Both the position numbers and the translations under genes were made by a program. Positions 8,424 to 17,633 of a stretch of 54,958 bases of DNA are shown here, in pieces (positions within the stretch are counted from its first letter, which is position 1; each line of letters opens with the position of its first letter). Source of the DNA: Hyphomicrobiales bacterium (GTDB lineage: Bacteria > Pseudomonadota > Alphaproteobacteria > Rhizobiales > Rhizobiaceae); contig UBXM01000010.1 in the NCBI GenBank assembly GCA_900469445.1, positions 174,222 to 229,179 on the forward strand, written 5' to 3'. The notes under the pieces were generated by a model. It ran no database searches and was not told where the DNA came from. It saw only the letters and a list, made by a program, of their open reading frames with translations.

Positions 8424-9629
8424 CTAAGGGTTGGAGGCCTTGCGCACGGCCGGCAAATCGTCTTCCGCCAATACGGCGTCTGGATCCGCCGGGCTGTCCG
8501 CTTCCGCCACTTCCGCGATCTTTACCTCGCGAATCCATTCGCGCCAGATCGAGACGATGAGAGCCATCAGGACCGGTCCGATGAACAGGCCGAGGAAGCC
8601 CATCGTCTTGACGCCGCCGACAAGGCCGAAAAAGGTCGGCAGGAAAGGAAGCTTGATCGGTCCGCCGACAAGGCGCGGTCTCAACGTCTTGTCGACGATG
8701 AAGAGTTCGACGCTGCCCCAGACGAACAGGCCGACGCCGGCGACATAGGCGCCGTTGGCGACGAGATAGGCCGATACGAGCGTGAAGGAGAGCGGTGCGC
8801 CGCCCGGAATGAGCGCCATGATGCCGGTCAGGACGCCGAAGGTGATAGGCGATGGGACGCCGGCAACCCAGTAGGCGATCCCCAGGACGATACCTTCGCC
8901 GATGGCGATCAGCGTCATGCCTGTGACGGTGGAGCTGATCGTCGCCGGCACGACGCGGGATATCCGCTCCCAGCGCGTCGGAAGGATCCGTTCGCCCAGA
9001 AGGTCGATCTGGGTGCTGAAGGAGGCGCCGTCACGATAGACGAAAAACAGCGCGATCAGCATGAACAGCAGTGTCAGCATGATGTGGAAGGCGCTGTTTC
9101 CGGCCACCAGGACACCATGGTAGATCGCGCCGATATTGGCGCCGCTGACCAGTTGCGCCAGCTCGCCGACGGCTCCCGGCGCGCCGATATGGCGGGTCCA
9201 TTGGACGCCAAGCCACTCGCCGGCGAAGGGAAGGCCGATAATCCATGCCGGCGGCGGTGCGCCATTGCGATTGACTTCGACTGCCCAGCGGAACCATTCG
9301 GCAATTTCGCGGGCAGCGTAAGAGGCGCCGATGCTGATCGGGATGACGATGAACAGGACGATGAAGATGATCGCCAGCGTCGCACCGATCGTGGTGTTGC
9401 CGCCGACATTGGCAAGCAGGCGACGGTAGAGCGGCCAGCTGGCAAAACCGATTACCAGCGCTGCGAGGACGGGTACGAGAAACCCATGAAAGAAATAGAT
9501 GGCGGCGGCGGCGACAATGATCAGTAACCAGCGCGCGGCCGAAATCGGTGAGATCAGGGCGACCCTGCTGGGGCTCACGGGGCCAAGCCAGCGCGGCTCG
9601 GTGCCTTTTCGATTGCTGCTGCGATTCAC
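8424..9629 (-). CDS. AI-2E family transporter (PerM/UPF0118)
   Basis: A polytopic inner-membrane protein of 401 residues with about eight hydrophobic segments, grouped as two near the N-terminus, a soluble mid part (about 95-170) and a C-terminal bundle. GVPSPITFGVLTGIMALIPG is the signature of the AI-2E/PerM family. Members include TqsA and Na+/H+ antiporter-like proteins, so export of AI-2 should not be assumed. A TTG at 9635 is in frame, but the GTG at 9629 has AGGA seven bases upstream and is preferred. The gene is monocistronic and diverges from the phytochrome gene across about 255 bases. Confidence 0.85.
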   Translation of the reverse strand: MNRSSNRKGTEPRWLGPVSPSRVALISPISAARWLLIIVAAAAIYFFHGFLVPVLAALVIGFASWPLYRRLLANVGGNTTIGATLAIIFIVLFIVIPISIGASYAAREIAEWFRWAVEVNRNGAPPPAWIIGLPFAGEWLGVQWTRHIGAPGAVGELAQLVSGANIGAIYHGVLVAGNSAFHIMLTLLFMLIALFFVYRDGASFSTQIDLLGERILPTRWERISRVVPATISSTVTGMTLIAIGEGIVLGIAYWVAGVPSPITFGVLTGIMALIPGGAPLSFTLVSAYLVANGAYVAGVGLFVWGSVELFIVDKTLRPRLVGGPIKLPFLPTFFGLVGGVKTMGFLGLFIGPVLMALIVSIWREWIREVKIAEVAEADSPADPDAVLAEDDLPAVRKASNP

Positions 9630-9884
9630 CGTCAATTCCTGTCTAAAGCTGGCCCCTATATGGCCAGCGGAGATTGTGAAAACAAGCTTCGCACCGATTC
9701 ATTAAAACGCTACTTCATTACTTGCGGTAACGCGTAGATGCGATAGAAATATGAAATTGCCAATTGGCGATGCCGCTCCATTTAACACAGGCATGTTTTA
9801 AACAGCTTGCGGGTCTTGATAGGCGCGCCGGAAAACAGGAGCCATGTGTGCCATTGGCAGGACGGGAGCTTCAAGGGAAAATTG
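9630..9884. promoter_or_regulatory. Divergent promoter region with a 10-bp palindrome
   Basis: This AT-rich stretch separates the permease and phytochrome genes and must carry both promoters. It holds a perfect palindrome gccaattggc at 9759-9768, inside a longer imperfect one. I see no clear -35/-10 pair. The palindrome lies 117 bases before the phytochrome start and is a possible operator. Confidence 0.3.
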
Positions 9885-12431
9885 ATGCGTCAGACTGAAG
9901 CGGTCAACCTTACCAATTGCGACCGTGAACCCATTCATATCCCTGGCTCCATTCAGCCGCATGGTTGCCTGATGGTCTGCGACGGCGTCGGATCCGTCAT
10001 CCTGCAGCATTCGGCCAATCTGGGCGAAATGCTGGGGCTCACATCTCCCGTGATCGGCGAAAGGCTTGAAGCGGTTTTGGGTGGTGATGTTGCCCATACG
10101 CTGCGCAATGCGCTGGCGACGTCGGACGATCCGGCCCGTCCGGCTCTGCGGCACGCGCTGCGGCTTGCTTCCGGTCCCGTCATGGATATTGCGCTTCACC
10201 GCAATGGCGAGAAGGTGATCCTGGAATTCGAACCCGCTTCATCGGAGACGGATCAGCCTCTCGAAGTCGCCCGCATGCTGATCAGCCGGATCCGCAACGT
10301 GTCCAGCCTCGACCGGCTGGTGCAGAGCGCGACGCGGCTGATGTATGCGATGCTGGGTTATGACCGCGTCATGGTCTACCGTTTCGAGCAGGACGGTTCC
10401 GGCAAGGTCATCAGCGAGTATAAAAGGCGCGATCTGGAGAGTTTTCGCGGACAGTATTTTCCTGCCGGCGACATTCCGGTCCAGGCGCGGGCGCTCTACA
10501 TCAAGAACACCATCCGGGTGATCTGCGACGCCAATTACCAGCGCGTGCCGATCGTTCCTGAATTGGATGAAGACAACCAGCCTCTCGATCTCTCCTTCGC
10601 GCATTTGAGAAGCGTTTCGCCGATCCATTGCGAATACCTGCGCAACATGGGTGTCGGGGCATCCATGTCGATCTCGATCGTGCTGGATGGCGAGCTCTGG
10701 GGCCTCATCGCCTGCCATCACTACTCGCCCAAAATCCTCTCCATGCCCCAGCGTGTCGCGGCCGAAACCTTCGGCGAGTTCTTCTCGCTGCATCTGTCGG
10801 CGCTGCGCCAGAAAGAGCTGCACGAGACGGCCAGCACGGCCAGGCGCTCGCTGGACAGGTTCCTGCAGGAAGCCTCGCACCATCGGGATATCAGCGTGCT
10901 GCTGCGCAGCTCGATGGAGGCTTTTTCGACCATGATGCCCTGCGACGGGGTCGGCTTGTGGCTTGACGGTGTCTGGACCAGTCATGGAACCGCGCCGCCG
11001 CTCGATATGATCGGCGAGCTGGCCGAGGGGATCGGCAAGCTCACCGGCGGCAAGGTCTGGTCGACCTTCCAGCTTTCACAGTCGCTGCCTCAGACAGGTA
11101 TTTCGCCGGATGACGCCTGTGGCGTGCTTGCCATTCCGCTGTCGCAGCGGCCGAGGGACTATCTGTTTTTCTTCCGCAAGGAAGTGGTGCAGACGCTGGA
11201 TTGGGCCGGCAATCCCGAAAAGTCCTATATGACGGGTCCGATGGGCGACCGGCTGACGCCGCGCAAGAGTTTTGCCATCTGGAAAGAGACGGTAAGGCTT
11301 CAGGCCCAGCCCTGGACCGACAGCGACCGCGAGATCGGCGAAGCCATTCGCGCCGTTCTGGTCGAGATCGTGCTGCATCATAACGAGATGCTGGCCGATG
11401 AGCGCGGCAAGGCCGATGTGCGCCAGCGGATGCTCAACGAGGAGCTCAACCACCGGGTCAAGAACATCCTGTCGATCATCAAGGCGCTGGTCGGCCATCC
11501 GGTCGAAAGCGGCCGCAGCCTTGGCGATTACGTCGGGTCATTGAAGGGCCGCATCCAGGCGCTGGCTTTTGCTCACGACCAGGTGGTGCGTGGCGGAGAC
11601 GGGGGATCGCTTCTCGATCTCCTGGAGGCGGAATTGCGGCCCTATATGGAGGGCACCCGCTCCGTGACGCTGGAGGGCCCGCGCGTCTGGCTCGACAGCC
11701 GGGCGTTCTCGGTCATGGCGCTGGTTTTACACGAAATGTCGACCAATGCCGCCAAATACGGATCGCTTTCGGTTCAAGGTGGCAGGCTCGATGTCCGGTG
11801 GACGAAGCTTGAATCGGGAGCTTGCGAGCTGCGGTGGACTGAAAGCGCTGGTCCTGCCGTGAAGCCGCCGAGCCGCAGCGGATTCGGCAGCGTGCTGATC
11901 GGGCGAAGCATTCCTTATGAACTCGATGGCGAGGCGGCGGTAAACTATCCCGAAACCGGTATCGAGGCCCGTTTCCTGGTGCCGTCAAAGCATCTGCATG
12001 GCGATGACGATTCGACAACGGTTCGTGTCGGACATGCCGAGACCGCCGAGACGGAAAAGCTGGTGACGCCGCAATTGGCGGAGCTGGAGTTTCTGCTGGT
12101 CGAGGATCAGATGCTGATCGCGGCGGATGTCGAATCCATGCTGGCCGAACACGGGATCAACAAGGTGACGACGGCACCTTCCGTTTCGGAAGCGCTGCGC
12201 AGGCTGAAGGGCTTTACCCCGGATGTCGCCATCCTCGACGTCAATCTCGGCTCCGGCACGTCGCTTCCTATCGCCGAAGAACTGGTGCGGCGCGGCGTGC
12301 CCTTCGTTTTCGCCACCGGCTACAGCGACCGCTCCATCATTCCGGCCAACCTGACCGCGCCGATCGTTCGCAAGCCTTATGAGGCGGAGGCCCTCATCTC
12401 CGCCGTCACAAAGCTGCTCGAGACGCGCTAG
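9885..12431 (+). CDS. bphP2: Bacteriophytochrome histidine kinase with receiver domain (BphP2/Agp2 type)
   Basis: A biliverdin-binding red/far-red photoreceptor of 848 residues. Domains in order: PAS (about 1-115) with the bilin-attaching Cys12 in TNCDREPIHIPGSIQPHG; GAF (about 130-310) with PAGDIP (D196) and SPIHCEYLRNMG (H248); PHY (about 320-490) with the tongue motif PRKSF at 459-463; an HWE-type kinase with phospho-acceptor H523 in ELNHRVKN and HEMSTNAAKYG; and a receiver domain with D785 in ILDVN. This order and numbering match Agrobacterium Agp2, a bathy-phytochrome. The usual PASDIP motif reads PAGDIP here. The ATG at 9885 follows AAGGGA; an upstream in-frame ATG at 9807 would add 26 unrelated residues. 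No heme oxygenase gene is in the window. The 3' end overlaps pdxY by four bases. Confidence 0.93.
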   Translation: MRQTEAVNLTNCDREPIHIPGSIQPHGCLMVCDGVGSVILQHSANLGEMLGLTSPVIGERLEAVLGGDVAHTLRNALATSDDPARPALRHALRLASGPVMDIALHRNGEKVILEFEPASSETDQPLEVARMLISRIRNVSSLDRLVQSATRLMYAMLGYDRVMVYRFEQDGSGKVISEYKRRDLESFRGQYFPAGDIPVQARALYIKNTIRVICDANYQRVPIVPELDEDNQPLDLSFAHLRSVSPIHCEYLRNMGVGASMSISIVLDGELWGLIACHHYSPKILSMPQRVAAETFGEFFSLHLSALRQKELHETASTARRSLDRFLQEASHHRDISVLLRSSMEAFSTMMPCDGVGLWLDGVWTSHGTAPPLDMIGELAEGIGKLTGGKVWSTFQLSQSLPQTGISPDDACGVLAIPLSQRPRDYLFFFRKEVVQTLDWAGNPEKSYMTGPMGDRLTPRKSFAIWKETVRLQAQPWTDSDREIGEAIRAVLVEIVLHHNEMLADERGKADVRQRMLNEELNHRVKNILSIIKALVGHPVESGRSLGDYVGSLKGRIQALAFAHDQVVRGGDGGSLLDLLEAELRPYMEGTRSVTLEGPRVWLDSRAFSVMALVLHEMSTNAAKYGSLSVQGGRLDVRWTKLESGACELRWTESAGPAVKPPSRSGFGSVLIGRSIPYELDGEAAVNYPETGIEARFLVPSKHLHGDDDSTTVRVGHAETAETEKLVTPQLAELEFLLVEDQMLIAADVESMLAEHGINKVTTAPSVSEALRRLKGFTPDVAILDVNLGSGTSLPIAEELVRRGVPFVFATGYSDRSIIPANLTAPIVRKPYEAEALISAVTKLLETR

Positions 12432-13276
12432 AGGTTCTTTACGGCTAAAGGGGCAGGGCGGGCGAAATCGTCCTGCGCGGCGATCATGTTGAGTTCACGC
12501 CGGCCGGCAGCCAGGGTCTTTTCAAACAGCGCAAAGATGCTGGAGGCGGTTTTCGACAGTGCCTGGTCGAGCGGAGCGCCCGACAGGATGTGACCGAGGA
12601 AAAGCGCGGAGGTGCAATCGCCCGCGCCATTCGGTGCCGGATCGAATTGCAGGCGCGGCGTGGTGGCGAGAAATTGCTCGCCGGATTTCGACGAGGCCAG
12701 CATCTGGATTTCGTCGACACGCGCCCCTTCATGGATCAGCGATGTCAGAAGCACGATCTCCGGGCCGGCCTCGTGGATCATCCGACAGGCCTGGCGGGCA
12801 TCGTCGAGCGTGCGGATCTGGCGACCTGCGAGATATTCCAGCTCGAACTGGTTCGGGGTGATGATCGAGGCGCGGGAGAGCGCCTTCTGGCGGAAATAGT
12901 CGGGAATGCCGGGGCGGACGAAAAAGCCGCGGCCGACATCGCCCATCACCGGATCGCAGAGCCAGCGCGTGCCTTCAGGCAAACGGTCGAGAACCGACAG
13001 GACGATGTCGCCAATGGCGGGATCACCGAGATAGCCGGTCAGAAGCGCATCCATCTTTTCCAGTGCGCCGAGGCTTTCAAGCCCGTCGAGAATGCTCTCG
13101 ATATGGGCGGCGGAAAACACCTCGCCGGTCCATTTCAGATAACCGGTATGGTTGGAGAACTGCACCGTGTTGATGACGGTGACTTCGTGGCCCAGTCGCT
13201 GGAGGGGAAGCGTTGCAGCGCGGTTTCCGACGTAACCATAGGCGACATGGGACTGGATGGAGAGGATCTGCTTCAT
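12428..13276 (-). CDS. pdxY: Pyridoxal kinase PdxY
   Basis: PdxY phosphorylates pyridoxal to pyridoxal 5'-phosphate in the vitamin B6 salvage pathway. The ribokinase-like fold is clear: SIQSHVAYGYVGN at the N-terminus, NTVQFSNHTGYLKWTG for substrate binding, CDPVMGD in the centre, and the ATP/catalytic motif PNGAGDCTSALFLG with its GAGD anion hole and catalytic Asp. The length of 282 residues is normal. An in-frame ATG at 13291 gives five more residues; neither start has a good ribosome binding site, and I chose the one that begins at the conserved core. The gene is convergent with the phytochrome gene. Confidence 0.92.
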   Translation of the reverse strand: MKQILSIQSHVAYGYVGNRAATLPLQRLGHEVTVINTVQFSNHTGYLKWTGEVFSAAHIESILDGLESLGALEKMDALLTGYLGDPAIGDIVLSVLDRLPEGTRWLCDPVMGDVGRGFFVRPGIPDYFRQKALSRASIITPNQFELEYLAGRQIRTLDDARQACRMIHEAGPEIVLLTSLIHEGARVDEIQMLASSKSGEQFLATTPRLQFDPAPNGAGDCTSALFLGHILSGAPLDQALSKTASSIFALFEKTLAAGRRELNMIAAQDDFARPAPLAVKNL

Positions 13277-13367
13277 GGCGGGGTGCTTCATTCAGATGAT
13301 CGACAAACGATCTTTCCGGTGAAGCATGCCACGCTTTTTCGCGCAATCCTCTCCTTCCTCGATCGTG

Positions 13368-15452
13368 TCAGATATCGAGATTTTCGGCAAAAGCCGCGCG
13401 TTCCTGGATGAAGCGGAAGCGCGCATCGGCCTTGGTGCCCATCAGGTTGTCGACCGCCTCGCGGGTGCCTTCGAAATCCACCTCGTCGATATCGACGCGC
13501 AGCAGCGTGCGCTTGGCCGGATCCATGGTGGTTTCCTTGAGCTGCGCCGCCATCATTTCGCCGAGACCTTTGAAACGTCCGATCTCGACCTTCTTGCCCT
13601 TGAACACTGTTTCCATCAGCTCGGCGCGGTGGGCGTCGTCGCGGGCATAAACCGTCTTGCCGCCCTGACGCAGGACGTAGAGCGGCGGCACCGCCAGATA
13701 GAGATGGTTGCCGCGGATCAGTTCCGGCATTTCCTGGTAGAAGAAGGTGATCAGCAGCGAGGCGATATGGGCGCCGTCGACGTCGGCATCGGTCATGATG
13801 ATGACGCGCTCGTAACGCAGGTCTTCCTCGCGGTATTTCGACCGCGTGCCACAGCCGAGCGCCTGCACCAGATCGGCGATCTGCTGGTTGGCCGAGAGCT
13901 TTTCGCGGCTGGCGGAACCGACATTGAGGATTTTTCCGCGCAGCGGCAGGATCGCCTGATTGGTTCGATTGCGGCCCTGTTTTGCGGAGCCACCAGCCGA
14001 GTCGCCCTCGACGATGAACAGTTCGGCGCCTTCGGCGGTATTCTGCGAGCAGTCGGCCAGCTTGCCGGGCAGGCGCAGCTTGCGCACTGCCGTCTTGCGG
14101 TTAACTTCCTTTTCCTTGCGGCGGCGAAGGCGCTCTTCGGCGCGCTCGATCACCCAGTCGAGCAGTTTAGCCGCTTCGTTGGGATTGCCGGCGAGGTAAT
14201 GGTCGAACGGGTCACGCAGCACGTTTTCGACGAGGCGCTGGGCTTCGACGGTTGCAAGCTTGTCCTTCGTCTGGCCGACGAATTCCGGTTCGCGGATGAA
14301 GACCGACAGCATGCCGACGGCGGAAATCATCACGTCGTCGGTGGTGATGTCCTTGGCGCGCTTGTTCTGGGTCAGTTCGGCATAGTTCTTCAGGCCCTTG
14401 GTCAGCGCGATGCGCAGGCCGGCCTCGTGCGTGCCGCCTTCCTGGGTCGGAATGGTGTTGCAATAGGAGTGCAGCTGCGGATCGCCGCCATACCAGGTGA
14501 TCGCCCATTCCATCGCGCCATGGCCGCCGGTCTTTTCGGTGCGGCCGGAGAAGATCTCGCGGGTGACGGTGAAATCCTTGCCCAGCGTTGCCGCCAGATA
14601 ATCCTTCAGGCCGCCGGGGAAGTGGAAGACGGCCTTGTCCGGGATCTCGCCGCCTTCCGGCACGACACCGGGATCGCAGCTCCAGCGGATCTCGACACCA
14701 CCGAACAGATAGGCCTTGGAACGGGCCATGCGGAAAATTCGGCCGGCCTCGAATTTGGCGCGCTCGCCGAAAATCTGCGGGTCGGGATGGAAGCGCACGC
14801 GGGTGCCGCGGCGATTGTGGACGTCACCGAGTTCCTGCAGGCCACCCTGCGGCACGCCGCGGGAAAAGGTCTGGCGGTAGAGCTTGCGGTTGCGGGCGAC
14901 TTCGACTTCGAGCACATCCGACAGCGCGTTGACGACCGAGACGCCGACGCCGTGCAGACCGCCGGAGGTTTCATAGGCGTCGCCATCGAACTTGCCGCCG
15001 GCATGCAGCTTGGTCATGATGACTTCGAGCGTCGACTTGCCGGGAACCTGCGGATGGTTTTCCACCGGAATGCCGCGGCCGTTGTCGGAAACGGTCAGAA
15101 AGCCTTCGGCATCGAGATGCACTTCGATGAAATTGGCGTGACCGGCGACCGCTTCGTCCATCGAGTTGTCGATGACTTCGGCAAACAGATGGTGCAGCGC
15201 CTTTTCGTCGGTACCGCCGATATACATGCCCGGGCGCATGCGCACCGGTTCCAGACCTTCCAGAACGCGGATCGAAGACGCGCCATAGTCATCGCCACCG
15301 GCTTTGAGCGGAGCAGGGCGAGGCGTGGACGGTTCGGCGGCGATGGCAGGTGCTGGCGCGGCAGCGACCGGTTTCGCATTGGCCGGCTGGGTCGTCACCG
15401 GCTGAGCATTCACCGAGGTATCACCGAAAAGATCGTTGTTATTGTCGTCCAT
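13368..15452 (-). CDS. parE: DNA topoisomerase IV subunit B
   Basis: ParE supplies the ATPase and part of the DNA gate of topoisomerase IV, which decatenates daughter chromosomes. The 694-residue product has the GHKL ATPase domain (EVIDNSMDEA, DNGRGIP, GGLHGVGVSVVNAL), the transducer domain, and the TOPRIM domain with EGDSAGG and DADVDG. The match to ParE rather than GyrB rests on overall length and the absence of the GyrB insertion. Before the core lies an unusual Ala/Pro/Gln-rich linker of about 40 residues (about 15-50). The frame is open upstream with ATGs at 15497 and 15587; the ATG at 15452 (MDDNNNDLFG) gives the N-terminus I expect for rhizobial ParE. Confidence 0.93.
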   Translation of the reverse strand: MDDNNNDLFGDTSVNAQPVTTQPANAKPVAAAPAPAIAAEPSTPRPAPLKAGGDDYGASSIRVLEGLEPVRMRPGMYIGGTDEKALHHLFAEVIDNSMDEAVAGHANFIEVHLDAEGFLTVSDNGRGIPVENHPQVPGKSTLEVIMTKLHAGGKFDGDAYETSGGLHGVGVSVVNALSDVLEVEVARNRKLYRQTFSRGVPQGGLQELGDVHNRRGTRVRFHPDPQIFGERAKFEAGRIFRMARSKAYLFGGVEIRWSCDPGVVPEGGEIPDKAVFHFPGGLKDYLAATLGKDFTVTREIFSGRTEKTGGHGAMEWAITWYGGDPQLHSYCNTIPTQEGGTHEAGLRIALTKGLKNYAELTQNKRAKDITTDDVMISAVGMLSVFIREPEFVGQTKDKLATVEAQRLVENVLRDPFDHYLAGNPNEAAKLLDWVIERAEERLRRRKEKEVNRKTAVRKLRLPGKLADCSQNTAEGAELFIVEGDSAGGSAKQGRNRTNQAILPLRGKILNVGSASREKLSANQQIADLVQALGCGTRSKYREEDLRYERVIIMTDADVDGAHIASLLITFFYQEMPELIRGNHLYLAVPPLYVLRQGGKTVYARDDAHRAELMETVFKGKKVEIGRFKGLGEMMAAQLKETTMDPAKRTLLRVDIDEVDFEGTREAVDNLMGTKADARFRFIQERAAFAENLDI

Positions 15453-15635
15453 TTGGTCTTTCACTGCTGCCTGCCGAGGTGCCGAGGAGGAAGCCATACC
15501 CGTCTCATATTGTTTCGAATCACTTGCGATTCTGCCAGAAAACCGGCTTTTTCGCGATGCCGCGCGCGCGGCTGTTCGTGCCAGCAATGCTAGCTAGACC
15601 CTGCCATGGCAAGGTTTCAAGACCTAAGGACCTCA

Positions 15636-16535
15636 ATGAAACCCCGCATGTCCACAGTTCATTTCATTTTCGCCACGCTTCTTGTGATCTCGATATCATC
15701 GACCGGTGACGTCGTGATGGCGCAAGAAGGGCCGATCCCGCCGTTCAAGGACAACCTGTTTTCCAGCCACAAGGTGCTCAAGAGCGATGATGGCGGCGCT
15801 TACGAGGTGATGGACTATAACGAGCTTCGCGACATCAACGAACGCGACCAGGAGCCGGAGCGCCGTGTGCGCGGCACCTATGTCGATCTTTCTGTTCGCC
15901 GGAGCCAAGAAAACGAGACGCTGACGCTTGGCGGCCGCAATGTCGACGTGACGCGGGTCGGTTCGTCTTCGGGCGAGCGCTTTGCCGTGATCTTCATCCA
16001 CGGGCGTGGCGGAGATCGCCGCCTCGGCGTCAACGACTATTCGTTCGGCGGCAATTTCAACCGGCTGAAGAACCTTAGCGTCCGCAATGGCGGCAGCTAT
16101 TATTCGGTCAGCGTGAAATCCTTCGACGACAAGGGGGCAGCCGATGTCGGCGCATTGGTGCGCCACGCTTTCGAGCAATCGGGAGGGCGTCCGGTCATTC
16201 TCGCCTGCGCCTCTATGGGCGGGATCATCTGCCAGAACATCGTGCGCGACAAGGAAACCGTTGGTTATCTCGGCGGCATGGTCCTGCTTGGCGGTCCGCC
16301 GGATGCCGGGCTTGCCGGAACGCCTTTCGCGAAACTCAAGCTGCCTGTCTATTTCGGCCATGGCAGTGCCGACAGCGTCTATAAGGCGGAAGACCAGGAG
16401 AAGATCTTTCGCGGATTGCGGGCTTCGAACTATCCGGCGCGATTCAGCCTTTTCCAGAGCGGAGGGCATGGAACGCCGATCCGGATGGTGGATTGGCGCA
16501 AGGTGCTCAATTTCATGCTGACTGCGCGAAATTAG
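15636..16535 (+). CDS. Secreted alpha/beta hydrolase
   Basis: A 299-residue exported hydrolase of unknown substrate. A signal peptide is visible (hydrophobic residues about 7-20, likely cleavage after VVMA). The alpha/beta hydrolase core includes an oxyanion-loop HGRGGD, a nucleophile elbow CASMGG with the putative catalytic Ser, HGSADSVY for the acid, and GGHGTP for the His. The ATG at 15636 has AAGGA five bases upstream; another ATG lies at 15648, and the frame extends up to 15606. The gene diverges from parE and is followed by a hairpin plus T-run. Confidence 0.75.
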   Translation: MKPRMSTVHFIFATLLVISISSTGDVVMAQEGPIPPFKDNLFSSHKVLKSDDGGAYEVMDYNELRDINERDQEPERRVRGTYVDLSVRRSQENETLTLGGRNVDVTRVGSSSGERFAVIFIHGRGGDRRLGVNDYSFGGNFNRLKNLSVRNGGSYYSVSVKSFDDKGAADVGALVRHAFEQSGGRPVILACASMGGIICQNIVRDKETVGYLGGMVLLGGPPDAGLAGTPFAKLKLPVYFGHGSADSVYKAEDQEKIFRGLRASNYPARFSLFQSGGHGTPIRMVDWRKVLNFMLTARN

Positions 16536-16593
16536 GCGGGACGCGCAGTTAAATCGATCTGTAGCGGCGCTCAACCGATTGAATTTCATCAAG

Positions 16594-16640
16594 CGCCTTC
16601 CGGTTTGTCCATTCGCGCCAATGGAAGGCGGCGGCTTTTT
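16594..16640 (+). terminator. Hairpin with T-run after the hydrolase gene
   Basis: cgccttcc (16594-16601) pairs with ggaaggcg (16623-16630), with an alternative inner pairing of tccatt with aatgga. A run of five T follows at 16636-16640. This resembles an intrinsic terminator with a long loop. The rest of the 16536-16770 gap shows no gene. Confidence 0.45.
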
Positions 16641-16770
16641 GAAGCAAGCGCTTGAATCATGGTCATTTTTCAGCGTACGAAAGAGGCCGAATTTCCGGGT
16701 GGCCGGATTTTGAATGCGGTGATTGCGATCTTGTTTCGAGGTCGTCGACAATTAGAGGAGGATACCGCCG

Positions 16771-17550
16771 ATGACCCCAGACGTTCGCCCGCTTGTGGCC
16801 GGAAACTGGAAGATGAACGGCACCCGTGACGCGCTTGGCGAGATAAAGGCGATGGCCGAGGGCGTAGCCGGCCCGCTGGCCGATCGTGTCGATGCGCTGA
16901 TCTGCCCGCCGGCGACGCTTCTTTATGTCGCGACGGCGCTCTGCACCGACAGCCCGCTGATGATCGGCGCACAGGATTGCCATCAGAAGGTTTCGGGCGC
17001 GCATACGGGCGATATCTCGGCCGAAATGATTGCCGACTGCTTCGGAACCCATGTCATTCTCGGCCATTCGGAGCGCCGCACCGATCACGCCGAAACGGAC
17101 CATCTCGTTCGCGACAAGGCTGTGGCGGCCTATCAGGCTGACCTGACTGCGATCATCTGCATCGGCGAAACGGCGAGCGAGCGCGACAGCTACCAGACGC
17201 TGGACGTGCTGAAGCGGCAGCTGGACGGCTCCATCCCCGATGGCGCGACGGCTGAAAATACCGTCATCGCCTATGAACCGGTCTGGGCGATCGGATCGGG
17301 ACTGACACCGACGAACGAGGACATTGCCGTTGCACATGCCTTCATGCGGTCCGAACTTGCCAAACGCTTCGGCGACGAGGGCAAGAAGATGCGGATTCTC
17401 TATGGTGGTTCGGTCAAGCCGGGCAATGCCGAGGTGCTGATGGGGATCGCCAATGTCGATGGCGCATTGATCGGCGGCGCGAGCTTGAAAGCGGCAGACT
17501 TCCTCGCCATCTACGGTGTCTACGAGGGGCTGATCGCGGAAACCTTGTAA
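16771..17550 (+). CDS. tpiA: Triosephosphate isomerase
   Basis: TpiA interconverts dihydroxyacetone phosphate and glyceraldehyde 3-phosphate in glycolysis and gluconeogenesis. The 259-residue TIM barrel has the N-terminal VAGNWKMNG with Asn/Lys of the active site, the catalytic His in ILGHSERR, the catalytic Glu in AYEPVWAIG, and the phosphate-gripping [10 protein letters not shown] near the C-terminus. The ATG at 16771 follows a strong AGAGGAGGA site. secG follows after 83 bases. Confidence 0.97.
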   Translation: MTPDVRPLVAGNWKMNGTRDALGEIKAMAEGVAGPLADRVDALICPPATLLYVATALCTDSPLMIGAQDCHQKVSGAHTGDISAEMIADCFGTHVILGHSERRTDHAETDHLVRDKAVAAYQADLTAIICIGETASERDSYQTLDVLKRQLDGSIPDGATAENTVIAYEPVWAIGSGLTPTNEDIAVAHAFMRSELAKRFGDEGKKMRILYGGSVKPGNAEVLMGIANVDGALIGGASLKAADFLAIYGVYEGLIAETL

Positions 17551-17633
17551 TCAAGGCTTGGAAACCGCGATAGGCTCATGTAAAGAGCCGCCAAACTCTA
17601 GATTGTTGCCCGCGTAGGGCAGGGACCCGATAC

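Noticed and set aside
8316..9527. 403-residue highly charged frame on the plus strand
   Set aside because: Antisense to the AI-2E family permease; the extreme Asp/Arg/Gln content mirrors hydrophobic codons on the other strand.
13326..15593. 755-residue open frame antisense to parE
   Set aside because: Shadow of a well-conserved gene.
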